This document shows positions 42,742 through 49,728 of a stretch of 49,728 bases of DNA, piece by piece (the first letter of the stretch is position 1; every line of letters starts with the position of its first letter). Below the pieces are notes generated by a model, which worked only from the letters and a program-made list of their open reading frames with translations, had not been told where the DNA came from and made no database searches. A program made the translations under genes and the position numbers. Source of the DNA: Fibrobacter succinogenes (lineage in GTDB: Bacteria; Fibrobacterota; Fibrobacteria; Fibrobacterales; Fibrobacteraceae); the NCBI GenBank assembly GCA_902762305.1, contig CACWNW010000015.1:1-49728 (forward strand), read 5' to 3'.

Positions 42742-44127
42742 CTATTTCAGCTTCTTCAGTTCATGCCGCAGCATGAGCACGCCGATGATGGCCGCACCCG
42801 CATCGGCGATGGGCTGCGCGAGGAACACTCCCTTCAGCTCGAAGAAGTGCGGCAGCACGAGCAAGAAGGGAATCAATAGAATCACTTGACGGCAGGCGTT
42901 CAGGAACATCGACCTGAGCGCCTTTCCTGTACCCTGGAAGAAGCTTCCCGAAATCAGGCCGAAGGGAATCATGAAGAATGCCGCGCCGAAAATCCGGAGG
43001 GCCCATGCGGCGACTTCTTGCAAGCGGAGGTCTTTGGGCGCGAAGGGAGCGACAAGCGCCTCGGCTTGCCACATCATGATGCTCCAAGCGATAGCCATGA
43101 AGCCGAGCGCATAAATGAAGGTGAACTTGAGGGTCGCCTTCACGCGGTTATTGAGGCGAGCTCCGTAGTTGTACCCGATAATCGGCTGCGTGCCGTGTAC
43201 GAACCCGAGGAGAGGCAACAAAATAAACGAGGCGATGCTGTTCACGATGCCGAATGCCGATATCGCCATGTCGCCGCCCGAAAGCGCACCCGTATCGTGC
43301 AGGCTCACGTTGCCGTAGGTGGTGAGGCTCCAGGCAAGGATTGCATTCATCAGGCTGTTGCACACCTGCATGAGTGAAGGCGGGATGCCGAGGATGATAA
43401 TCTTGCGCACGTATGCGAAGCGCAATTTCATGTGGCGCCAACGGATGCGGATGGGCGTCCCCTTCTTCACGAAGAACTGCGTGATGAGCGATGCCGACAC
43501 CAGCTGCGAGCAGATGGTCGCCCATGCGGCACCCTCGATGCCCCAGTGGAACTTCATGATGAACAGCCAGTCGAGAATGATGTTCGTGACGGCGCCGATG
43601 ACTTCGCGGAACATGGCGGTTTTCGGGTGTCCCATCGAGCGGATGAAGTGGTTCATGCCCGGGGCGACCGTCTGGAATACAGCGCCACACAGCAAGATTC
43701 GCATGTAGCTGCTTGCGACAGGGAGCGTCTGGTCGCTGGCGCCGAAAAGCTTGAGCAGCGGCTCCATGAAGATTTCGCCGAGCGTGAACGTGGTGACGGC
43801 CATCAGCAACAGCAGTGAGAACGAGTTGTTCAGGATGATGCTTGCCTGGATGTACTTCTTTTGCCCGAGGCGTATGGCGAACAGCGTGTTGCCGCCCACG
43901 CCGATCATCATCGACATCGCCATGATGAAGAGTGTAATCGGGAAGCAGAGCGTGATTCCCGCGATGCCGAGACTTCCGACTCCCTGGCCCACGTAAAGGC
44001 GGTCCACTATATTGTACAGCGCGTTCACCAGCATGCTGATGATGGAGGGTACCGAGAACTGCAAGACCAGTTTCGGGATGCTCGCGGTGCCGAAGGAATT
44101 AAGCTTGTTGGAGTAGAATTCGCTCAT
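42742..44127 (-). CDS. MATE family exporter
   Basis: 461 residues with about twelve transmembrane helices in two similar halves (IPKLVLQFSVPSIISMLVNALYNIVDRLYVGQGVG starts the first). It matches the MATE/NorM-DinF branch of cation-coupled drug and metabolite exporters in the inner membrane. Start ATG 44127 is chosen because the upstream extension lacks family support. TAAATT on the minus strand (44139-44144) leaves an 11-nt gap. It is divergent from the TIGR02147 regulator across a palindrome, so it may be that regulator's target. Confidence 0.9.
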   Translation of the reverse strand: MSEFYSNKLNSFGTASIPKLVLQFSVPSIISMLVNALYNIVDRLYVGQGVGSLGIAGITLCFPITLFIMAMSMMIGVGGNTLFAIRLGQKKYIQASIILNNSFSLLLLMAVTTFTLGEIFMEPLLKLFGASDQTLPVASSYMRILLCGAVFQTVAPGMNHFIRSMGHPKTAMFREVIGAVTNIILDWLFIMKFHWGIEGAAWATICSQLVSASLITQFFVKKGTPIRIRWRHMKLRFAYVRKIIILGIPPSLMQVCNSLMNAILAWSLTTYGNVSLHDTGALSGGDMAISAFGIVNSIASFILLPLLGFVHGTQPIIGYNYGARLNNRVKATLKFTFIYALGFMAIAWSIMMWQAEALVAPFAPKDLRLQEVAAWALRIFGAAFFMIPFGLISGSFFQGTGKALRSMFLNACRQVILLIPFLLVLPHFFELKGVFLAQPIADAGAAIIGVLMLRHELKKLK

Positions 44128-44180
44128 TTCGGGGGGGCAATTTAGAAAATTTTCATCGTGAGTCCAATATGCGCAGATCA

Positions 44181-44204
44181 CATATGAAACATTTGTTTCA
44201 TATG
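44181..44204. promoter_or_regulatory. perfect palindrome between divergent MATE and TIGR02147 genes
   Basis: CATATGAAAC-ATTT-GTTTCATATG is a perfect 10-4-10 inverted repeat. A weaker related site GTTTCATAAAAC (44265-44276) touches the -35 of the regulator's promoter. This arrangement suggests one DNA-binding dimer controlling both directions. Confidence 0.65.
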
Positions 44205-44278
44205 GTTGAAATTTGTGTAGAATTTTCTAGAAATTTGTGATTTTAGTTAAAATTTATTGATTTTGTTTCATAAAACTA

Positions 44279-44307
44279 TTGACTTCTTCGAAAAAGGGTT
44301 GTATATT
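44279..44307 (+). promoter_or_regulatory. promoter of the TIGR02147 gene (leaderless)
   Basis: TTGACT (44279-44284), 17-nt spacer, TATATT (44302-44307). The first ATG follows 5 nt later (44313), a second at 44316, so the transcript would start at or inside the start codon. Confidence 0.65.
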
Positions 44308-44312
44308 TGAAA

Positions 44313-45146
44313 ATGATGAAACCGATTGTCGAATACATAGACTTCCGCCTTTACATGCGCGATTTCTACGAGGAACGCAAGCGCCGCTCCGCTTTCACGT
44401 GGCGCGAGTTCTCGAGGATTGCGGGCTTCTCGTCGTCTGCATACATGAAGGTCGTGTGCGATGGCGGGAGCAAGCTCAGCAAGATTGGCGTGGAGCGCGT
44501 GGGCGCGGCGATGGGCCTCGAGGGCTTCGAGCTGGACTACTTCAGGGCCATGGTACGCTATGGCCAGGCCGATACCGAAGAGAAGAAGAAGGCCGCCTAC
44601 GAAGACATGCTCGCTGTCGCCAAGCAGTACAAGGTCCGTGTGCTCTCGGGCGACCTGTTCGAGTATTACGATTCCTGGCGCAACCCGGTGCTGCGTGAAC
44701 TCGCCCCGCTCATGCCGGGTGCCACTCCGGGCGAAATCGCGAAGAAAATCTATGTGGAGACTTCGGCGCAGGAAGTCCGCAATTCGCTCGATTTCCTTAC
44801 CAGGACGGGCCTCCTGAAGAAAAATGCCGACGGTACGCTTGCCCAGTCGGAATCCTCGGTGAAGGGCGCTCCCGATGCCACGCGCCTCGCCCTGAGGGGC
44901 ATGCACCGCCAGATGTCGGAACTGGCCACGCCCGCGCTCGACCTCCCGAAAGAAGAACGCAATTTCAGCGGCGTCACGATGGGCGTTTCTCGCGAGACCT
45001 ACGCTCGTATCGTGGAGGCCCTCAACGAATGCCGCAAGAAGATTATTGCAATCGCTGCCGAAGATAAGGATATCGACCAGGTCTATCGAGTCAATCTGCA
45101 ACTTTTCCCGCTCACTAGGAACCTTAGGGAGAACGAAAATGCGTAA
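44313..45146 (+). CDS. TIGR02147 family probable transcriptional regulator
   Basis: 277 residues of the TIGR02147 family, which is expanded in Fibrobacter. The N-terminus carries an HTH-like region (FSRIAGFSSSAYMKVVCDGGSKLSKIGVERVGAAMGL); the middle and C-terminal parts match the DUF4423-type domain (VRNSLDFLTRTGLLKKNADGTLAQ, SGVTMGVSRETYARIVEALNECRKKI). It probably regulates nearby exported proteins; its ligand is unknown. Start ATG 44313 or 44316; TTG 44307 lies inside the -10. Its last 8 bp overlap the next lipoprotein gene. Confidence 0.88.
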   Translation: MMKPIVEYIDFRLYMRDFYEERKRRSAFTWREFSRIAGFSSSAYMKVVCDGGSKLSKIGVERVGAAMGLEGFELDYFRAMVRYGQADTEEKKKAAYEDMLAVAKQYKVRVLSGDLFEYYDSWRNPVLRELAPLMPGATPGEIAKKIYVETSAQEVRNSLDFLTRTGLLKKNADGTLAQSESSVKGAPDATRLALRGMHRQMSELATPALDLPKEERNFSGVTMGVSRETYARIVEALNECRKKIIAIAAEDKDIDQVYRVNLQLFPLTRNLRENENA

Positions 45147-45954
45147 CATCAGGTTGTTTATCATTGCACTGTTCGGTGTCGCGTCCCTGTGGGTGGGCTG
45201 TTCCGAGTCCACGAAAGTGGTGGGAACCTCCGAAGAAGAAAACGAGATTGTCGCCCGCGGGGAATCTTCGAGCTCGCCGGAGCCCGAAGCCACATTCTAT
45301 AGTTCTTCACAGGAAGTCGAATCGAATTCGAGTTCTAGCACCGAATGGCGAGGTTCTGTAGATTCTTACGAGACTTCGAGCAATTCCATCGAAAGCTCCG
45401 GCAGCATAGAACCGCCCCCAGAATCTTTTGGTTCCAGCAGTTCGGGAGGGCCGGGTACAGTAGATGGCGGGATCGATAATCCGAATACGATTGGTTATTA
45501 CGTCGCTACGTTTGCCCTCGGTAGCGTGCAGTTCGATAGCGCCGTCAAGGCATCGGCTATTGTCGATATGGAAGAACCCGGGCTGTATCAGATTACGAAG
45601 GAAAATACCGGTATGCTGAAATCGATGTTCCCGAGGGCCGTCAAGAGGTATAAAGAGCTTGTCGCTGCCATCGAGAATGACATTGCAGAATGCAACCTCT
45701 ACCTGTATAATGTACAGGGCAGTGCGCAGGCGGCGGGGCATATCATGACCGGAATTACGCCCGATACGGTGAGAGTCCTCGATGTCGTATCGGAAAATTG
45801 CGAATCTACGAACGGAAAGATGTTCGGATTCCTCTTCACCTACTGTGGAGAGATGAACGGCGAACCGAAACTTGTGCGTACTACCGTCGAAAGCGAAATT
45901 CTCGAGAACAAATGCCCGAGTGGGCAAATCAATGAATGGATCAAGGAAAATTAA
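45139..45954 (+). CDS. Ser-rich surface lipoprotein coupled to the TIGR02147 gene
   Basis: 271 residues. The start ATG 45139 lies inside the end of the regulator gene, with AGGGAG upstream, so the two are translationally coupled. Lipoprotein signal (SLWVGC, Cys at about 21), followed by SES, a linker of Ser runs (about 40-115) and a C-terminal domain of about 150 residues with four cysteines and a helical segment (FPRAVKRYKELVAAIENDIAE). No family recognised. The pairing suggests it is under the regulator's control or signals to it. Confidence 0.8.
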   Translation: MRNIRLFIIALFGVASLWVGCSESTKVVGTSEEENEIVARGESSSSPEPEATFYSSSQEVESNSSSSTEWRGSVDSYETSSNSIESSGSIEPPPESFGSSSSGGPGTVDGGIDNPNTIGYYVATFALGSVQFDSAVKASAIVDMEEPGLYQITKENTGMLKSMFPRAVKRYKELVAAIENDIAECNLYLYNVQGSAQAAGHIMTGITPDTVRVLDVVSENCESTNGKMFGFLFTYCGEMNGEPKLVRTTVESEILENKCPSGQINEWIKEN

Positions 45955-45992
45955 CCGGCGAATGCCGCCCCAGATTTTAAAGGAGAAACATT

Positions 45993-47099
45993 ATGAAAAG
46001 GAAATTTACCAACATGGCTTGCGGGATTGCCGCTGCCTCAATCCTCTTGCTTGCATTGACTGCCTGCGATAGCGAAAGCCCTAGTGCCCCGAGCAGCGGC
46101 GTCGAGAAGGAGAAGCCCTCTGCCGTTGAGGGTTCCGGTACAGACGAGGTTTCCAGTTCCAGCGAGGAAGTGAAGGCCAGGTGCGATTCTTTTTCGCCCG
46201 AGTGCGGATATACCGAAAAAGAGCTCTGCGAGATGGGACATTTGGGCTACTGCGGCAAAGAACCTATCGAAGTCAGTTCCTCTTCTGAAGTCGGACAGTC
46301 TTCCAGTTCGTTTGTTGCACAATGTGATGCGTTCATGCCCGAATGCGGATACTCCGAGGAGGAACTCTGCCAAATGGGCTATTCCAACTATTGTAACTCC
46401 GTATCGAGTTCTAGCGGAAAGCAGCCGGTAACTTGCAGGCATATTACGGATTATGACGGAATGACTGCCACCGGGAACTGCAATAGCGATACGGACCAGG
46501 AAACTGTTACCGACTGTGTGACAGGCAAGGGATTCAGGTGCGTCATGAACTACTGGACGGAAATCGATATTTGCCCCCCGGGTAGCAATTGTAGCAACGA
46601 TACTATTTCTGGCACCCCCTGTGACAGGAACGGTGAAACGCTGGTTATTGAAGACGACGTCTATCAGTGTAACAATGGCGTGTGGCAGTACCTGCCGCCT
46701 CCGATGGGCGAGAAGATTGTTGAAGAAGCGACGGACGTGAGCGCGATGGGCCGTGGCGGCCCTGCAGTTTCCCCGCGTGTCGTGAAGGTGTTGAACGCCA
46801 GCGGGAGCGTCACCTTCCGCGATGACGGCGTCAGTGTTGACAGCCGCTGCACCTTCAACGGCCTGAAGGCTGAACTTCGGGGCGACACCCTGTACGCCAC
46901 CATCGAGTATCCGGGATGCACGACGACCGGCGGGTCCATGGGCGTCATCACGTTCACCCTTAGCAGTGATTTTGCCGATGCGAAATACATCAAGTACGAA
47001 GACAGTAAGTACTTCAAGGAAATCCATGTAACGGACGAACTGCTGCCTTGCGGGAACACTTCCTCTTGCAATGCCTGCCGCGAAGGAGCTGCCTGCTAG
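45993..47099 (+). CDS. lipoprotein with two tandem cysteine modules
   Basis: 368 residues. AAAGGAG precedes ATG by 8 nt. Lipoprotein signal (ALTAC, Cys at about 25, then DSES). Two near-repeat modules of 24 residues, C-D-x-F-x-PECGY-x-E-x-ELC-x-MG-x-x-x-YC, at about 63-86 and 109-132, are separated by SSSS linkers. A third cysteine-rich part (about 147-235) and a beta-rich C-terminal domain follow. Disulfide-stabilised surface protein; function unknown. Confidence 0.78.
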   Translation: MKRKFTNMACGIAAASILLLALTACDSESPSAPSSGVEKEKPSAVEGSGTDEVSSSSEEVKARCDSFSPECGYTEKELCEMGHLGYCGKEPIEVSSSSEVGQSSSSFVAQCDAFMPECGYSEEELCQMGYSNYCNSVSSSSGKQPVTCRHITDYDGMTATGNCNSDTDQETVTDCVTGKGFRCVMNYWTEIDICPPGSNCSNDTISGTPCDRNGETLVIEDDVYQCNNGVWQYLPPPMGEKIVEEATDVSAMGRGGPAVSPRVVKVLNASGSVTFRDDGVSVDSRCTFNGLKAELRGDTLYATIEYPGCTTTGGSMGVITFTLSSDFADAKYIKYEDSKYFKEIHVTDELLPCGNTSSCNACREGAAC

Positions 47100-47109
47100 G
47101 GAAGGGCAC

Positions 47110-47142
47110 AAAAAAATCCCGGCAGCAACATGGCCACCGGGA
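47110..47142 (-). terminator. terminator of the GH5 cellulase gene
   Basis: On the minus strand TCCCGG and CCGGGA (arms 47137-47142 and 47117-47122) close a 14-nt loop and are followed by seven T. Confidence 0.75.
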
Positions 47143-47183
47143 CTTCTCTCTCTTTGGTGAATTCTTGTTAGGTGCTCGGGGTC

Positions 47184-48542
47184 TTAGCGGACCTCGAAAC
47201 GCACCTGGCGGGAGTTGGCGCCCTGGCGCACCCTGGCGAGGTATTTGCCAGCAGAAAGCGAAGTCATGTCGATCAGGTGGTTGCCGGAGGGGAGCTGTTC
47301 TTCTTTCGTGAGGCGCGTGTTGCCGAGCAGGTCGAAAACTTCGATTTTCGTGACACCGCTTCCTGTGGATTGGAGTGCGAGCTTGCCGCTCACGAAGGAA
47401 ATGTTGAAATGGTCACTACTCTTGTAAAGCGGGATTGCTATGACGGACGAGGAGCTTTCGGGCCCCACGTCGTGGCAGGCCTTGTAGGTGGTGGGGTTGC
47501 TTTCGAGGTAGCCCTTCACCAGGTTGCCCGAAGTAGTGTACTGCAGCGAAGTCTTGCTGGAACCGGTCTGGAAGGCCGCGGTACCTTCGGAAATATAGGA
47601 GGCAGACCAGTTGGCCCACGAGAGCTTGTGCTTGTTTATGTATTCCTGCCATTTGGTGTTGCGGCCCTGGTCCGGGTTTCCACCGCCATTGGCGTCGCCG
47701 GTGCCCCATTCGGAGACGAACACGGAAAGGCCCGCGTTCATGGCCTTCTCGCCCTTGGTGCCTTCGCTTTCGCCGCCCCATTCGTAAGTTCCTTCCCAGC
47801 TGTGGGAGTTGGCGTAGTAGTGCAGCGTGTAGGCCGTGTTGTTCTTGGGGTCGGTCACTTCGTTGCCGATGGCGTCGGAGGGGTTCTGGTCCCACGAGGG
47901 GTTGCCCACGAGCACCAGGTTGTCGGAATACTGGCGGATGACCTCGATGACCTGGTTCGCGTAGTTCTTCACTTCGCCCCAGGAAATTTGCTCCGGTTCG
48001 TTAAAGACTTCGAAAATCACGTTGTCGTACTGACCGTAAGTTTCGGCCATTTCCTTGAAAAAGTTCTTGGCGGCATCGGTCTGCTTGTTGGCCTTGTGCG
48101 AATGCCAGTCGATAATCACGTAGATGTCGTTCTTGATGGCGGCCTCGACGACCGTCTTCACCAGGTTCTTCTGGGTGTTGGGGTCGCTCGCGTAACCCTT
48201 GTAGCCGCCTTGCCAGTCTTCGTTTCCGGTGGCCATGGCGGCGCGCACGATCTGGATTTTCATGTCGTTCACCATGGTCGTGATGCCTTCTTCGCTCCAG
48301 TATTCGACGGCCTGGGGCATAAGGCTCCAATAGAGGCTCATGCCGCGCACCTGCACCTCGGCGCCGTCCTTGACGCCTTCGCAGCTGCCGTAGATCTGGC
48401 CTTTGCCCTGCGAGGTCTTGCCGGTTATCAGCTGACCGTACTGGCTCACGGGCCCTACGCGGGTCGGGGTGATGGTCTGCGCGAAAGCTGTTGCCGTCAG
48501 GGCAGATACCAGCGCAAAGGATATGAAAAGCGCGTGTTTCAT
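47184..48542 (-). CDS. secreted GH5 endoglucanase (cellulase) with C-terminal module
   Basis: 452 residues. GGAGG, 8 nt before ATG, supports the start. Signal peptide (TATAFA), then a GH5 barrel of the subfamily 2 cellulase type: GSCEGVKDGAEVQVRGMSLYWS, YVIIDWHSH, acid/base Glu in FEVFNEPEQ (about 181) and nucleophile Glu in VFVSEWGTGDANGGG (about 276). A terminal module ends it (IEVFDLLGNTRLTKEE...YLARVRQGANSRQVRFEVR). It is predicted to cut internal beta-1,4-glucan bonds. Confidence 0.92.
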   Translation of the reverse strand: MKHALFISFALVSALTATAFAQTITPTRVGPVSQYGQLITGKTSQGKGQIYGSCEGVKDGAEVQVRGMSLYWSLMPQAVEYWSEEGITTMVNDMKIQIVRAAMATGNEDWQGGYKGYASDPNTQKNLVKTVVEAAIKNDIYVIIDWHSHKANKQTDAAKNFFKEMAETYGQYDNVIFEVFNEPEQISWGEVKNYANQVIEVIRQYSDNLVLVGNPSWDQNPSDAIGNEVTDPKNNTAYTLHYYANSHSWEGTYEWGGESEGTKGEKAMNAGLSVFVSEWGTGDANGGGNPDQGRNTKWQEYINKHKLSWANWSASYISEGTAAFQTGSSKTSLQYTTSGNLVKGYLESNPTTYKACHDVGPESSSSVIAIPLYKSSDHFNISFVSGKLALQSTGSGVTKIEVFDLLGNTRLTKEEQLPSGNHLIDMTSLSAGKYLARVRQGANSRQVRFEVR

Positions 48543-48569
48543 GTTACAAACCTCCATACATTCGCACTT

Positions 48570-48575
48570 AATATA
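48570..48575 (-). promoter_or_regulatory. TATATT -10-like element of the GH5 cellulase gene
   Basis: On the minus strand TATATT lies 27 nt before ATG 48542 and 15 nt before the GGAGG ribosome binding site, so this transcript would have a short leader. Confidence 0.45.
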
Positions 48576-48793
48576 TTCGCTCGTGAAAAAAGAAGGTGTT
48601 TTTTTTCGAGATTAGGTGTTTACAAGGGGAAACGAGTGATTTTCCTCAAGTCTCAAAAGGTGATTTTGGGTGGAGAATTCCCGAAAAAAAGGTTTTTTGT
48701 GGATTTGCGGGAAAAAAGCCGATATGGTAAAAAAGTTGTTAAGGAGCCCCATTGGGGTTGAAATAAACATATATTTACATCAAAGGAGAATAA

Positions 48794-49393
48794 ATGCTTT
48801 ACAGACACTGGAAAAAGATTGCGCTTGCGCTGACCGGTTTTTTCTGGGCAAGCTGCGAGGATACCGTGACCTCGACTGCTCCCGAGTATGGTTGCCCGAG
48901 CGATGGCTGCGGACAGGGCCCTGTCGACGACAGCAGTTCTAGTAATGACGGCTCCGTAACGTCCAGTTCCAGCGAGACTTCCTCCAGTTCCAGCAGCGAC
49001 ATTGCCATGTCCATGCCGCTGTACGGCGTTTCGGAGAAGGTGTTTGATTCTTCCAGTTCCACAGAAGAATCGTCGAGCAGCTTTACTGAGGTCGCCCCTG
49101 CATACGGGGTGCCTGGTCAAATAGCCTGTTTCGAGGACCCTGCCGCCAAGGAGTCTCTAGGCCAGGGTGTGAGAACCGTTTACAGGTGCGATGACGGTGT
49201 GACCTGCCAGGAAGAGGTGAATGAAAGATGGGTGCCGGAATCTGAATGTATCGAAGACGTTTGCCCTGAGTATGGCGTAGTCGCCATCAGCGAAAAGACC
49301 TACACCTGCGATGACGGCAACACCTACCATTATGCCGAGTTTATTTCCCGCTACAAAAAAATGGGAACGTATAAAGTTGATGAGGACGAATAA
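48794..49393 (+). CDS. YG-motif Ser-rich lipoprotein, first of a tandem pair
   Basis: 199 residues. AAAGGAG lies 7 nt before ATG; TATATT at 48770-48775 is a likely -10. Signal MLYRHWKKIALALTGFFWASC with Cys at about 21, followed by acidic EDT. Four short units [E/L/A]-YG-[C/V] (PEYGCP, PLYGVS, PAYGVP, PEYGVV) are spread among Ser-run linkers and a C-terminal part with paired cysteines (YRCDDGVTCQEE, YTCDDGNTYHYAE). Function unknown. Its N-terminus is repeated in the next gene. Confidence 0.78.
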   Translation: MLYRHWKKIALALTGFFWASCEDTVTSTAPEYGCPSDGCGQGPVDDSSSSNDGSVTSSSSETSSSSSSDIAMSMPLYGVSEKVFDSSSSTEESSSSFTEVAPAYGVPGQIACFEDPAAKESLGQGVRTVYRCDDGVTCQEEVNERWVPESECIEDVCPEYGVVAISEKTYTCDDGNTYHYAEFISRYKKMGTYKVDEDE

Positions 49394-49411
49394 TACATAA
49401 AGGAGGAGGAT

Positions 49412-49728
49412 TTGTTCTACAGACATTGGAAAAAAATGGCACTTTCGTTAACGGCCCTGTTCTGGGCCGGCTGCGATGATGCCTCGACATCGGGCCCCAT
49501 CAACGCGCCCACGTATGGAGTGCTCTGCGATACGGATAGCTGCATGGAAATTCCCGAAAGCAGCGATGCAAACGGAGCTCAGTCCAGTTCCAGCGTTACG
49601 CCGCAGTCGAGCTCTAGCGAGACAAGAGTGTCCAGCAGCAAGGACTGGTCCAGTTCCAGTTTCTCTGCGATCTACGCCCCTCCGACGGTATTTTGCACCC
49701 CCACGGATTCCACCGTGGAGTATTTCGC
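49412..49728 (+). CDS. second YG-motif lipoprotein, cut by window end (TTG start)
   Basis: Open to the last base, 105 codons seen. It starts at TTG 49412, one base after a strong AGGAGGAGGA stretch, and reads FYRHWKKMALSLTALFWAGC, a near copy of the previous gene's signal; Cys is at about 21, then DDAS. An internal ATG at 49436 would remove the basic signal start, so TTG is preferred. PTYGV and Ser-run linkers follow. It begins 18 bp after the previous stop, so the pair is an operon produced by duplication. Confidence 0.75.
   Translation, partial: MFYRHWKKMALSLTALFWAGCDDASTSGPINAPTYGVLCDTDSCMEIPESSDANGAQSSSSVTPQSSSSETRVSSSKDWSSSSFSAIYAPPTVFCTPTDSTVEYF

Overview
This window is a piece of a Fibrobacter-type chromosome (phylum Fibrobacterota). 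The evidence is a fibro-slime domain protein, a TIGR02147 family regulator, serine-run linkers (SSSS) in secreted proteins and lipoproteins, a shared roughly 70-residue terminal sorting-type module on secreted enzymes, and a set of mannanases and a cellulase. The species cannot be named from the sequence alone. No tRNA, rRNA, CRISPR array, insertion sequence or prophage was seen.

Layout. 1-2280: 3' end of thrS, an array of hairpins, and a DRE-TIM aldolase. 2280-6610: a long regulatory gap, a secreted M6 metalloprotease and a secreted CE1-like esterase. 6670-10315: an AT-rich unknown gene, a ModF-like ABC ATPase carrying an in-frame repeat, and a DJ-1/PfpI protein. 10495-17022: a co-directional housekeeping and envelope run: Mrp ATPase, DUF971, a short sigma-70 factor, two TPR proteins and RlpA. 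17060-20276: a small unknown protein behind a palindrome, then an outer-membrane-type protein, prmC and prfA on the minus strand. 20339-23708: a LamG-like lipoprotein, trmO and an OLD-family nuclease. 23789-28275: a minus-strand operon GH57 - hpt - membrane protein - mqnC. 28378-35393: a mannan-degradation locus with GH5, GH26, GH26 and aldose 1-epimerase. 35572-42741: a lipoprotein, mnmE, a sugar-transporter-like permease, two poorly known genes, a small lipoprotein and the fibro-slime protein. 42742-49728: MATE exporter, TIGR02147 regulator with a coupled lipoprotein, a cysteine-module lipoprotein, a GH5 cellulase and two tandem paralogous lipoproteins, the last cut by the window end.

How the genes fit together. 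The secreted esterase, mannanases, cellulase and fibro-slime protein suit a plant-fibre degrader that attaches to its substrate. Epimerase, permease and GH57 would handle released or stored sugars. prfA/prmC, mnmE, trmO and thrS are translation genes.

The clearest window-wide signal is promoter architecture. Nine genes have a TAnnTT element ending only 5-8 nt before the start codon and no Shine-Dalgarno sequence, which points to leaderless mRNAs. Genes for exported proteins mostly keep a purine-rich ribosome binding site. The window also carries several unrelated dispersed repeats, two of them in frame inside genes, and several palindromes that look like operators.
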